From positions 496,001 to 560,000 of the forward strand of contig JAGYJX010000005.1 of assembly GCA_018401495.1 (NCBI GenBank): a stretch of 64,000 bases of DNA, in the 5' to 3' direction. How positions within the stretch are numbered: position 1 is the stretch's first letter; each line of letters opens with the position of its first letter. This DNA is from Rhodospirillaceae bacterium. Its GTDB lineage: Bacteria > Pseudomonadota > Alphaproteobacteria > Thalassobaculales > Thalassobaculaceae. Position numbers and translations under genes: made by a program. The notes under the pieces are model-generated. The model was not told the DNA's origin. It worked only from the letters and a program-made list of their open reading frames with translations, and made no database searches. This document shows, one piece after another, positions 25,221 through 39,054 of the stretch.

Positions 25221-26378
25221 TCAGTCGTCCTCGACCCCGGCCCGGCCGATCCGGACGTCGCGGTGCACCGACACCCCGATCACGATGCCGAGGCCGAGCA
25301 TCACCGTCAGCATGGCGGTGCCGCCGTAGCTGATCATCGGCAGCGGCACGCCGACCACCGGGATCAGCCCCATCACCATGGCGACGTTGATGAACAGGTA
25401 CAGGTACAGCGTGGTGGTGATGCCGAGCGCCACCAGCCGGCCGAACTGGCTGCGCGAGCGGATGGCGATCGCGAAGCCGTAGCCGACCACCAGCACGTAC
25501 AGCCCGATCAGGCCGAGGCCGCCGACCATGCCGAGCTCCTCGGCCAGCATGGTGAAGATGAAGTCGGTCTGCTTCTCGGGCAGGAAGTTCAGGTGGCTCT
25601 GGCTGCCCTGCAGGAAGCCCTTGCCGAACAGGCCGCCGGAGCCGAGGGCGATCTTGGACTGCAGGATGTGGTAGCCGGAGCCGAGCGGGTCGGTCTCGGG
25701 GTTCAGGAAGGTCAGCACCCGCTGCTGCTGGTAGCGGTGCAGGAACTGCCAGGCGATCGGCACCGCCGCGACGGCGGCAACGATCAGGGTCACGAACTTC
25801 CACAGCCGCACCCCGGCCAGGAAGAAGATGCCGCCGGCGCCGAGCGTGATCATCACCGCGGTGCCGAGGTCGGGCTGGCGCAGCACCAGCGCCACCGGCA
25901 GGCCGACCATCAGCAGCGGCGGCACCAGGTTCAGCGGGTTGCCGACCTCGATCCAGGTCAGGCCGTGGAAATACCGCGCCAGCGCCAGCACCAGCACGAC
26001 CTTCATGAGCTCCGACGGCTGCAGCTGGATCACCCCGAGGTCGATCCAGCGCTGCGCGCCCATGCCGATCTCGCCCATGACCTCGACGCCGATCAGCAGG
26101 ACCAGCACCCCGGCGTACAGCAGGTAGGCGCTGCGCATCCAGAACCGGATGTCGATCAGCGCCACCGACAGCATCACGATCAGGCCGACCCCGAAGCGCA
26201 GGGCGTGGCGGTAGGCCCACGGCGTGACGTTGCCGTTCGCCGCCGAGTACAGCATGGCGAAGCCGACCGAGGCGATCATCACGATCAGCAGCACCATCAG
26301 CCAGTTCACCGCCGCCAGCTTCTGGCCGATGGTCATCTCGGGCGGGTTCAGGCTCTCGAAGCGCGATCCGGCTGCCAT
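25221..26378 (-). CDS. rodA: Rod shape-determining protein RodA (peptidoglycan glycosyltransferase)
   Basis: A 385-residue SEDS-family membrane protein with about ten hydrophobic segments. Conserved blocks include LGAGGIFFLAGVRLWKF and the long periplasmic loop with LTFLNPETDPLGSGYHILQS, then LPEKQTDFIFTMLAEELG. It polymerises lipid II during side-wall growth together with PBP2, encoded 4 bp upstream. It is the last gene of the mreB-mreC-mreD-mrdA-rodA set. The frame is intact. Confidence 0.96.
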   Translation of the reverse strand: MAAGSRFESLNPPEMTIGQKLAAVNWLMVLLIVMIASVGFAMLYSAANGNVTPWAYRHALRFGVGLIVMLSVALIDIRFWMRSAYLLYAGVLVLLIGVEVMGEIGMGAQRWIDLGVIQLQPSELMKVVLVLALARYFHGLTWIEVGNPLNLVPPLLMVGLPVALVLRQPDLGTAVMITLGAGGIFFLAGVRLWKFVTLIVAAVAAVPIAWQFLHRYQQQRVLTFLNPETDPLGSGYHILQSKIALGSGGLFGKGFLQGSQSHLNFLPEKQTDFIFTMLAEELGMVGGLGLIGLYVLVVGYGFAIAIRSRSQFGRLVALGITTTLYLYLFINVAMVMGLIPVVGVPLPMISYGGTAMLTVMLGLGIVIGVSVHRDVRIGRAGVEDD

Positions 26379-26382
26379 CGCC

Positions 26383-28395
26383 TCAGCCCCTCCCGGCCGG
26401 GGCCGAGTTGAGGGGGGCCGCGCTCAGGGGCGCCGACGGGCCGGGATCGATGCGCAGGGTCTCCAGCAGGATGTCGACGGCGATCGGCGCCGCCTTCGAC
26501 GAGCCGCCGCCGCCGTGCTCGACCACCACCGCCACCGCGAAGCGCGGCGCCTCGACCGGCGCGAAGCCGACGAACAGGGCGTGGTCGCGGTCGCGCCAGG
26601 GCTGGTCCTCGTATTTCAGGATGCCGGCGGCGCGCTGGGCCATGGTGATCCGCCGGACCTGCGAGGTGCCGGTCTTGCCGCCGACGGTCGGCTGGTCCTT
26701 GCCGGTCTTCAGGCGCCTGGCGGTGCCGCGCTCGCCGTTGATCACGGCGCTCATGGCGTCGCGCATCAGGTCCAGGTCGCGGGCGTCCACCCCGATCGAG
26801 GGAAAGCTGGCCTGGCGGTCGACCGGGTCGCGCACCAGGCGCGGCACCACGGCGCGGCCGCCGTTGACCAGCCGGGCGGTCATGGTGGCCAGCTGCAGCG
26901 GCGTGGTCAGCACGAAGCCCTGGCCGATGGCCGCCACCAGGGATTCGCCGCGGTGCCAGGGCTCGCCCCGGGTCGCCATCTTCCATTCCCGGCTCGGGAT
27001 CAGGCCGCGCCGCTCGCCCGGCAGGTCGATGTCGAGCATGGTGCCGAGGCCGAGGCGCTTGGCCATCGCCTCGATGCGGTCGATGCCGAGGCGCTTGGCG
27101 AGCTCGTAGAAGTAGACGTCGCAGCTCTCCTCGACCGCCGACTTCATGTTCAGCGAGCCGTGGCCCGGCCGCTTCCAGCAGTGGAAGCGGGTGTCGCCGA
27201 GCTCCAGGTGGCCGGGGCAGAAGAACCGGGTGTCGGGCGTGGCCAGGTCGGAGTCGAGGGCGGCCAGGCAGACCAGCATCTTGAAGGTGGAGCCCGGCGG
27301 GTACTGGCCGGCGATCGCCTTGTTGGTCAGCGGCGAGCGCGGGTTGGACAGCAGGCCCTCCCAATCCTTGGCCGACAGGCCGCGGTTGAACAGGTTCGGG
27401 TCGAAGCCGGGGATCGACACCAGCGCCTTGAGCTCGCCGGTGTGCACGTCCATCACCACCGCCGCCCCGCTCTCGGCCTCGACGATCCGGCCGTCGGCGT
27501 TGATCAGGACGGTGTCGAGCGGCTCGCTGGCGGCGACCACCTCCGGCGGCGCCTGCTCGAGCGCCGTCTGGGCGCGCGGGTCGTCGACCGGGATGCGTTC
27601 GGCGGTGCCGCGCGACAGCCGCTCGCCGGCGAAGCGCTGCAGGTTGATGTCGATGCTGAGCCGGACGTCGCGCCCCGGCTCGCCGTCGTCGCCGGGCAGC
27701 TTGCGGATGATCCGGCCGAGGGCGTTGACCTCGACCTGGCGCTGGCCGGCCGAGCCGCGCATCGACAGGTCGTAGATCTTCTCGATCCCGCTCTTGCCGA
27801 TCCGGAAGTCGGGAAGCTCGAGCACCGGGTCGCCGGTCAGCTCGCTCTCCGACACCGCCGCCACGTAGCCGGTGCAGTGCACGGCGATGTCGGCGAACGG
27901 GTAGCGCCGCGACCGGCCGACCTCGATCCGCACGCCCGGCAGGTACGGCGCGTTCACCGCCACCCGGGCGATCTCCTCGCGGCTCAGATTCTCGACCACC
28001 GTCACCGGCACGAAGGCGCGCTTGCGCTTGACCTCCTTGAGGACCCGCCGCACCTCCCACTCCGGCACCTCGATGATCGACGACAGCGCGCCCAGCGTGG
28101 CGGCGACGTCGGCGGTCTGCTCGCGGACGATCTCGACCCGGAAATTGTCCTGGTTGTCGGCCAGCGGCACGCCGTTGGCGTCGAGGATGCGGCCGCGGAT
28201 CGGCGGCAGCAGCTCGAGGTTGAACTGGTTGTCGCGCGACAGCAGGGCGTAGCGGTCGGCCTCGACGACCTGCAGGTAGTACAGGCGCGCGCCGAGCGCC
28301 CCGACCAGGGCGAGCTGTCCCGAGGCCAGGAACAGCGCCCGCCGGGTGAACATCCGCTGGGCGTCCTGCTCGCTCGCCTTCAGCATCGCCCGCAC
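26383..28395 (-). CDS. mrdA: Penicillin-binding protein 2 (peptidoglycan transpeptidase)
   Basis: A 670-residue class B PBP. A short cytoplasmic tail and one membrane segment (about residues 19-40, ALFLASGQLALVGALGARLY) precede the dimerisation domain (LELLPPIRGRILDANGVPLA). The transpeptidase domain has the nucleophile motif STFK (about 367-370, in YPPGSTFKML), SCD and KTGT (about 574, GGKTGTSQ). It cross-links side-wall peptidoglycan with RodA as partner. The 13-bp gap to mreD and 4-bp gap to rodA indicate one operon. Confidence 0.96.
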   Translation of the reverse strand: MRAMLKASEQDAQRMFTRRALFLASGQLALVGALGARLYYLQVVEADRYALLSRDNQFNLELLPPIRGRILDANGVPLADNQDNFRVEIVREQTADVAATLGALSSIIEVPEWEVRRVLKEVKRKRAFVPVTVVENLSREEIARVAVNAPYLPGVRIEVGRSRRYPFADIAVHCTGYVAAVSESELTGDPVLELPDFRIGKSGIEKIYDLSMRGSAGQRQVEVNALGRIIRKLPGDDGEPGRDVRLSIDINLQRFAGERLSRGTAERIPVDDPRAQTALEQAPPEVVAASEPLDTVLINADGRIVEAESGAAVVMDVHTGELKALVSIPGFDPNLFNRGLSAKDWEGLLSNPRSPLTNKAIAGQYPPGSTFKMLVCLAALDSDLATPDTRFFCPGHLELGDTRFHCWKRPGHGSLNMKSAVEESCDVYFYELAKRLGIDRIEAMAKRLGLGTMLDIDLPGERRGLIPSREWKMATRGEPWHRGESLVAAIGQGFVLTTPLQLATMTARLVNGGRAVVPRLVRDPVDRQASFPSIGVDARDLDLMRDAMSAVINGERGTARRLKTGKDQPTVGGKTGTSQVRRITMAQRAAGILKYEDQPWRDRDHALFVGFAPVEAPRFAVAVVVEHGGGGSSKAAPIAVDILLETLRIDPGPSAPLSAAPLNSAPAGRG

Positions 28396-28407
28396 CCTGA
28401 CCGCATG

Positions 28408-28917
28408 CTAGCGGACCACATGACGGTGGACCCGCACGAAGATCCAGGCGACGACCGGGAACAGCGTCACCGTCACCAGGTACTGGAACACCGCCGGCTC
28501 CGGGCCGACCGGGCGCAGCGCCAGGATCGACACCAGCAGCCAGACCAGGAACGCCGCCAGCGCGTAGATCAGCACGAAGCCGAACCAGGCCAGCACGAAC
28601 GGCTTGCCGAGGAACGCCCGGCGCTGGGTGACCGCCAGGCCGTGCACCACCATCAGGGTGAGCGCGCTCATCCCGAGCGGCGTGGCCACCAGGATGTCCT
28701 GCAGCACGCCGACCAGGAACAGCGCCACGGTCGGCTGCAGGTCGGGGCGGAACACCGCCCAGTAGAACGCCGACATCGCGGTGTAGGCCGGCACCACGGC
28801 GGCGTAGCCCGGCACGCCGATCGGCACCGTCGACAGGATCGCCAGCAGCACCATGAAGGCGATCGGCGTGGCGTGGCGCAGCCACAGGTCGACGCGCTGG
28901 ACCGCGGTCGTCCTCAT
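28408..28917 (-). CDS. mreD: Rod shape-determining protein MreD
   Basis: A 169-residue inner-membrane protein with five to six hydrophobic segments (ATPIAFMVLLAILSTVPIG, TVALFLVGVLQDILVATPLG, WFGFVLIYALAAFLVWLLVS). The conserved FLVGVLQDILVATPLGMSAL segment identifies MreD. The start at 28917 overlaps the mreC stop (ATGA). Because mreC is frameshifted, the two genes can be read as one artificial 477-residue frame; they are separate. Confidence 0.92.
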   Translation of the reverse strand: MRTTAVQRVDLWLRHATPIAFMVLLAILSTVPIGVPGYAAVVPAYTAMSAFYWAVFRPDLQPTVALFLVGVLQDILVATPLGMSALTLMVVHGLAVTQRRAFLGKPFVLAWFGFVLIYALAAFLVWLLVSILALRPVGPEPAVFQYLVTVTLFPVVAWIFVRVHRHVVR

Positions 28918-29841
28918 CGCCCGCCGAGCCCCAGCAGCTGGCCGCTCGCCGAGCGCTCCGGCCCCATCAGCGTGAAGGACGGCTGGCCGGAACTCGGCTT
29001 CACCACCCCGTCCAGGCCGTAGTCGAGCAGCCGGACGTATTCCAGGCGGTTCCAGTCGACATAGGGCGAGACCTTGATGGTGCCGTCGTCGATCGAGGTG
29101 ACGACGCCGATCGGCAGCCCGGCCGGGTAGACGCCGCCATGGCCCGAGGTGACGATGCGGTCGCCGTTCAGGACCTGGGCGTTCTGCGGCAGGTACACCA
29201 GCCGCGGCAGCCGGGTGTTGTCGCCGGCCAGCACCGCCGGGTCGCGGGTGCGCTCGACGACCACCGGGATCTGCGAGTTCAGATCGGTGATCAGCAGGAT
29301 GCGGGCGTGATGGTCGCCGGCCTCGACCACGCCGCCGACCAGGCCCTCGCCGGCGACGGCGGCGAGGCCGCGCCGCACGCCATGGTCGGTGCCGGCGTTG
29401 ATCATCGGCGCTGCGCACGAAGGCGCCGCCGGCGTCGGCGATCACCCGGGCGGTGATGAAGGCGGCGGCCGGCTCGTGGACGAAATTGGCGAGCGCCCTG
29501 AGCGCCTTGTTCTCGGCCTCGAGGCGGCGGGCGACGTGCTGCCAGCGCTCCAGCCGGTCGTTGTCGACCCGCAGGCGCTCGTTGTCGGCGCGCAGGTCAC
29601 GGAACCGACGGACCGCCGCCACCGCGTCCGAGACGCTGGCGGCCGGCCGCGACAGCACCTCGAGCACCGGCGCCAGCACATCGGCGACCCCGGTCCGGAA
29701 ACGCTCGACCACCAGGACGTCGGCCTTGCCCAGCAGCATCAGGGCGAACGCCCCGGCCAACAGCAGCGAGAACGCGAACCGGCTCCAGAACGACCGCGCC
29801 GGCTGTGCGTCGCTGGTAAAGGAACCCGGACGCCGTGCCAT
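28914..29841 (-). CDS. mreC: Rod shape-determining protein MreC, one frameshift
   Basis: The N-terminal part (membrane anchor SRFAFSLLLAGAFALMLLGK, coiled coil DLRADNERLRVDNDRLERWQ, ending FITARVIADAGGAFVRS) and the periplasmic barrel part (MINAGTDHGVRRGLAAVAGE, GLVGGVVEAGDHHARILLIT, VTSGHGGVYPAGLPIG) are in different frames. The switch lies at about 29407-29410, where removing one base joins SA-MINAG. The span is 309 codons plus one base. mreC is normally essential in rod-shaped cells, so an insertion error in the sequence is likelier than loss. MreC links MreB to PBP2. Confidence 0.88.
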
Positions 29842-29881
29842 TCTCGCCGTTCAACCTCCCCCTCGGCCTTGCCCCCGGGGG

Positions 29882-31063
<1,182 letters not shown>

Positions 31064-31159
31064 TCACCCTGTTTGGCACTTTTTCGTCGCACCCTCAACG
31101 GCACCCGACCAGAATGCCGCAACAAGGTGAAGAAAGTCTTACCGGATGCCGCAAACGCC

Positions 31160-31187
31160 GACGGCGCCGTCCTGCGACGGCGCCGTC
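31160..31187 (-). terminator. Hairpin downstream of ilvC
   Basis: GACGGCGCCGTC (31160-31171), loop CTGC, GACGGCGCCGTC (31176-31187): a 12-bp perfect stem, 25 bp after the ilvC stop. Each arm is itself a palindrome, so other foldings compete. The T-tract is weak on either strand, hence moderate confidence. Confidence 0.5.
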
Positions 31188-31212
31188 CACGCGAGACCGG
31201 GGTTGCCGGCCG

Positions 31213-32938
<1,726 letters not shown>

Positions 32939-33044
32939 CTGAGTTCTCCCCGGGCGCCGCACCGGATCGGGCGCGCCCCCACGACGTTGCAGACGATGGC
33001 GGTCGGCGACCGGCCCCGCGCGCGCGGGACCGGCCGCCCCCGGT

Positions 33045-34841
<1,797 letters not shown>

Positions 34842-34964
34842 CGTTCCGCTCCTTCTGCTGCGATCGGGCGTGCCGCCGCCACCTCGTGGCTGGGCGGGCC
34901 GGATCAGGGTCAAAGACAGACATGGCGCGGGGTTCGCCCGCGCCAGCCGGCGGAACCTAGATAG

Positions 34965-35946
34965 TCAGGCAGGGGGCGTCAACACAAGTTCGCGAATTTT
35001 CGGAAACATTTCTTCAAATCCGCTTTCCGAAAATTGCGCATCGATCCTGAGATCGGATCGCAACTGATGCCGGAACCAGGTGCGCTGGCGCTTGGCGTAT
35101 TGCCGGGTCGCCACCACCGATGCCCGCACCGCGTCCTCGAGCGTGGTCGTGCCGCCGAGGAAGGCGGCGATCTGCGGCACCCCCAGCGCCTTCAGGACCG
35201 GCAGCGACGGCTCCAGGTCGCGCGCCACCAGGCCCCGCACCTCGTCGATGGCGCCGGCCGCGATCATCGCGCCCGGAACCGCCGCTCGACGGCGTCGGCC
35301 GACACCGGGCGCGGCGGAAACAGCAGCACCCGACGGAACACCAGCGCCGGGCGGCGGCGGCGTGGCGTCCGCCTGCCAGTCGGACAGCGCCCCGCCGGTG
35401 GCGCGCGCCACCGCCCAGGCCCGCTGCAGCCGCTGGCCGTCGCCGGGAAACAGCCGCTCGGCGGCGACCGGGTCGAGCGCCCGCAGCTCCTCGCGGAAGG
35501 CCTCGCCGCCCAGTGCGCCGTGGCGGGCGGCGGCTTCGTCGAGGATCGCGGCCGGCACCGGCGGAATCGTCGGCGATGCCGTCGAAGAGCGCGCGCAGGT
35601 ACAGGCCGGTGCCGCCGCACAGGATCGGCAGGCGACCGACCGCCGACACGGCGGCGATCTCGGCCAGCGCCGCCGCGCGCCACCACGCCGCCGAGCCGCG
35701 GTCGCCGGCGTCGAGCACGCCGTACAGGGCGTGCGGCGCCCTGGCCTCGGCCGCCGGCGACGGCCGGTCGGTCAGGATCCTGAGATCGCGGTAGAGCTGC
35801 ATGGAATCGGCGTTGATCACGACGCCGCCCAGCGCCTCGGCGAGCCGCAGCGCCAGCGCCGATTTGCCGGAGGCGGTCGGACCGGCGATCACCAGGACGG
35901 GGGTGGCGGCGGCGATGGGGGCCGGAGTGTCGGGCAGGCTGGACAT
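34965..35946 (-). CDS. miaA: tRNA dimethylallyltransferase MiaA, three frameshifts
   Basis: The Walker A motif [20 protein letters not shown], the DSMQLYRDL motif and [11 protein letters not shown] lie in the first frame. The remainder ([52 protein letters not shown]) lies in other frames. Switches are at about 35570, 35349 and 35271, the last two beside G/C runs. The span is 327 codons plus one base. It transfers an isopentenyl group to A37 of tRNAs reading UNN codons. The last 25 codons are strikingly AT-rich and contain a 12-bp inverted repeat (34995-35035). It is divergent from serB (32 bp apart). Confidence 0.85.
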
Positions 35947-35978
35947 GGGGCCAGCCGCTAAGCTCATAAGGCGGCGCC

Positions 35979-36884
35979 ATGCAACATGTCCTGACGCTGA
36001 CCACCGATCCCGCCCGCCGCCGCCTCGACGACGCAGCGGCGGCGTGCGCCGCCGAGGCGCTGCGGCGCTGCGGCGCGCGCGTCGGCCACGCCGACTGGCT
36101 TGCCGAGGCGGTCGCCCTCGACCTGCCGTTCGACGGCGCCGAACCGTCGGTGGCGGTCGTCCGGGTTCGCGAGGCGCTCGGCGACCGGCCGGTCGACGCC
36201 AACGCGCAGGGCGCGTCGGGCCGGCGCCGCCGCCTGCTGATCGCCGACATGGATTCCACCATCATCACGTCGGAATCCCTCGACGAGCTGGCCGAGTACG
36301 CCGGGCTGAAGGAGGTCATCTCGGCGATCACGGCGCGCGCCATGCGCGGCGAGCTGGACTTCGAGGCGGCCCTGATCGAGCGCGTCGCGATGCTCGCCGG
36401 CCTGCCCGAGACCGCCATCGACGCGGTGCTGGCCGGGCTCCAGCTCACCCCGGGTGCCGCCGAACTGGTGGCGACCATGAAGGCGAACGGCGCCTATTGT
36501 GCCCTGGTGTCCGGCGGCTTCACGCCGATGACCTCGGCGATCCGGGCCCGGCTCGGCTTCGACGAGGACCGCGCCAACCGGCTGGAGACCGCCGACGGCG
36601 CGCTGACCGGCACGGTGGCGCTGCCGATCCTCGGCCGCGACGCCAAGCTGGCGGCGCTCGAGGAAATCGCCGCGCGGCTCGGCTGCGGCGTGGCCGACGC
36701 GGTCGCCGTCGGCGACGGCGCCAACGACCTGGCGATGCTGCAGGCCGCGGGTCTTGGCGTCGCCTTCAGGGCCAAGCCGGCGGTGCGCGAGGCGGCCGGC
36801 TTCCGGATCGACCACGGCGACCTGACCGGCCTGCTGTACCTGCAGGGCTACCGCGCCGCGGAGTTCGTGGCGGCGGGCGCCTGA
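35979..36884 (+). CDS. serB: Phosphoserine phosphatase
   Basis: A 301-residue HAD-family enzyme. After an 80-residue ACT-like N-terminal domain come the nucleophile motif DMDSTIIT (D90, D92), the substrate-specific loop [16 protein letters not shown], motif II SGGFTPM, and motif [25 protein letters not shown]. It removes phosphate from phosphoserine in the last step of serine synthesis. The frame is intact. It stands alone, divergent from miaA and followed by a palindromic repeat. Confidence 0.94.
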   Translation: MQHVLTLTTDPARRRLDDAAAACAAEALRRCGARVGHADWLAEAVALDLPFDGAEPSVAVVRVREALGDRPVDANAQGASGRRRRLLIADMDSTIITSESLDELAEYAGLKEVISAITARAMRGELDFEAALIERVAMLAGLPETAIDAVLAGLQLTPGAAELVATMKANGAYCALVSGGFTPMTSAIRARLGFDEDRANRLETADGALTGTVALPILGRDAKLAALEEIAARLGCGVADAVAVGDGANDLAMLQAAGLGVAFRAKPAVREAAGFRIDHGDLTGLLYLQGYRAAEFVAAGA

Positions 36885-36909
36885 GCGCCGTCGACGGAGT
36901 GTGCCGCCC

Positions 36910-37021
36910 GGTCCTTCGTGGCTCCCGCTGCGCGGGAGCACCTCAGGGCGATAGAATTTGATTGGTGCTATTCCCTATCGCCCTGAGGTGCCGGCCGCGC
37001 AGCGGCTGGCCACGAAGGGCC
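36910..37021. repeat. Palindromic intergenic element (single copy)
   Basis: GGTCCTTCGTGGC...CTCAGGGCGATAGAA and its inverse CTATCGCCCTGAGG...GGCCACGAAGGGCC frame about 20 bases. It is the same element as in the 9.0 and 11.1-12.1 kb arrays, here unduplicated, between the convergent serB and degP genes, where it may help end transcription. Confidence 0.85.
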
Positions 37022-37080
37022 TGCCCCACGCGGACTCGCAGCCCCGAGCAGCCTCACGAAAAGCCCTGCCACAACGAGAA

Positions 37081-37106
37081 CGGCGCCGGTCCTAAGACCG
37101 GCGCCG
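37081..37106 (-). terminator. Rho-independent type terminator after degP
   Basis: CGGCGCCGGTC-CTAA-GACCGGCGCCG: an 11-bp perfect stem with a 4-base loop. On the minus strand it is followed by the T-rich TTCTCGTTGTGG, 41 bp after the degP stop, so it likely ends the hflK-hflC-DUF2065-degP transcript. Confidence 0.75.
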
Positions 37107-37146
37107 CCTCACACTCCGCAAAGAGGGCCTACGGGGGGCGGGGGGA

Positions 37147-38670
37147 TCAGCCCTTATCGATGCGGAGCGCAACAAAACGCATCTCGCCCTGCCGGTCGAT
37201 CAACAGCAGAACCGATTTGCGACCTTTTTCAGCAGCGGCCTTTACGCCGCGGTCGACGTCGTCCGGAGACCGGACTTCTTCCTGAGCCACCTCGACGATC
37301 ACGTCGCCGGGACGAAGCCCTTCTCGCCAGCGGTGCCGGTGGGATCCACCTGCGTGACCACCACGCCGTCCACCTGTTCACCGATGGTGTATTCACCACG
37401 CAATTGCGGCGTCAGCGTGGCGAGTCCAAGACCAAGTGATTCAATCCGCGCTTCGGCCCCCTTGGGCGCCTCCTGCGCCGCCGGCGCCTCCTTGGTGAGG
37501 CTGGCCTGTTCGGCGGCCTCGAGCTCACCGAGCTTGGCGTCGACCTCGAGCGGCTTGCCGTCGCGCCAGACCTGGACGCTGACGGTCTTGCCGACCTCGG
37601 TCTCGGCGACGATGCGCGGCAACTCGCGCATCTCCGACACGTCCTGGCCGGCGAATTTCAGGATCACGTCGCCGGCCTGGATGCCGGCCGCCTTGGCCGG
37701 GCCATCCGGCGTCACGTCGGCCACCAGGGCGCCGCGCGCCTTCTGAAGGCCCAGCGACTCCGCGATCTCGTCGGTGACCTGCTGGATCCGCACGCCGAGC
37801 CAGCCCCGGCGCGTGCGCCCGAACTCCCGCAGTTGCGCCACCACGTTCGACGACAGCTTCGAGGAGATGGCGAAGCCGATGCCGATCGAGCCGCCCGACT
37901 GCGAGAAGATCGCCGTGTTGATGCCGATCACGTCGCCGTCGAGGTTGAACAGCGGGCCGCCGGAATTGCCGCGGTTGATCGAGGCGTCGGTCTGGATGAA
38001 GTCGTCGTACGGCCCCTGCCCGATGTCGCGACCGCGGGCCGAGACGATGCCGGCGGTGACGGTGCCGCCGAGGCCGAACGGGTTGCCGATCGCCACCACC
38101 CAGTCGCCGACGCGCAGCTTGTCGGAATCGCCGAACTTCACGAACGGCAGTTCGCGGTTGCCCGGATCGATCTTCAGCACGGCGACGTCGGTCTTCGGAT
38201 CGGTGCCCAGCAGCTTGGCCGGAAACTCGGTGTCGTCGGACAGCCGCACCGTGATCTCGTCGGCGTCCGCGATCACGTGGTTGTTGGTGACCACGATGCC
38301 GTCGCTCGGACACCAGGAACCCGGAGCCGAGCGACTGCGCCCGGCGCGGCTGCTGGGGCCGGTTGCCGCCGTTGCGCTCGAAGAAGTCCTTGAAGAACTC
38401 CTCGAACGGCGAGCCCGGCGGGAATTGCGGCATGTCCATCGACGGACCGCGATCCTGCACGGTCTGGGTCGTCGCGACGTTGACCACCGCCGGCAGAAGC
38501 CGCTCGGCGAGGTCGGCGAAGCTTTCCGGCAACGGCCTTGCGTCCGCCGCCGATACCCCCTGGACGAGCAGGGCCGCGGCCATCACCGCCGCCAGCCCAA
38601 GGCGTGCCACCGATCGCAACGTCGATCCGTGACCGCCCCCCTGTGCCTCGTGTCGAACCAGAACGGTCAT
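37147..38670 (-). CDS. degP: DegP/DegQ (HtrA) family periplasmic serine protease, two frameshifts
   Basis: About 507 residues. A signal peptide ([20 protein letters not shown]) precedes a trypsin-like domain with His ([11 protein letters not shown]), Asp ([10 protein letters not shown]) and Ser ([10 protein letters not shown]). Two PDZ domains follow ([20 protein letters not shown] and the [16 protein letters not shown] region). Frames change at about 38306 (one extra base, after GSGFLVS) and about 37316 (one missing base, after AGEKG). Correcting the second adds about 55 residues ending VALRIDKG with the stop at 37147. It degrades or refolds misfolded envelope proteins. It follows hflCK, as in many alphaproteobacteria. 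Confidence 0.9.
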
Positions 38671-38851
38671 CAGGCGTCTTCCTCTCTTCGACTCGGTACG
38701 GGCGGACTGGCGCGCAACGTGCGTCGGATCAACAATCAGGTGGGCATCCGGCGACGCCAGTCAACGCCGACCCGAATCCGGTCCCCATCGTTGTCACAGG
38801 ATACCTCATTGCCGGAGGATTGCGGCGGCGGTTTGGCAGGTCGCGGTGCTT

Positions 38852-39037
38852 CTACGACCGAATCAGCCAGACCAGCGCCACCCCCACGGCCGCCGCCACC
38901 AGACCGGCCACCCGCAGCGTCGACGGCGGAGCCGCCAGCGCGGCTTCCAGGGTCCGCCGCATCGCCGCGGGAAACGCCGCGTACAGCACCCCCTCGATGA
39001 CCAGCACCAAAGCGAGCGCCGTCAGCAGATCCTGCAT
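38852..39037 (-). CDS. DUF2065 family small membrane protein (YjeT-like)
   Basis: A 61-residue protein with two hydrophobic helices (DLLTALALVLVIEGVLYAAF and VAGLVAAAVGVALVWLI) joined by a PAAMRRTLEAALAAP loop. This is the DUF2065/YjeT pattern, typically found next to hflC. It starts 17 bp after the hflC stop. Function is unknown; position suggests a link to the HflKC complex. Confidence 0.85.
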   Translation of the reverse strand: MQDLLTALALVLVIEGVLYAAFPAAMRRTLEAALAAPPSTLRVAGLVAAAVGVALVWLIRS

Positions 39038-39054
39038 GACGGCGCCCGTCTCGG

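Noticed and set aside
25195..25230. A further palindromic element near the rodA stop (GCCCTTCGTGGCC)
   Set aside because: Only a half-arm is present and no inverse partner follows; too short to call.
24399..29022. Very long plus-strand open frames (670 and 932 codons) opposite rodA, mrdA, mreD and mreC
   Set aside because: They are antisense shadows of conserved genes in high-GC DNA; composition is Arg/His/Gln/Ala-rich with no family motif.
28408..29841. A single 477-residue MreC-MreD fusion
   Set aside because: Produced by the insertion near 29408; MreC C-terminal motifs are present in the other frame and MreD has its own ATG.
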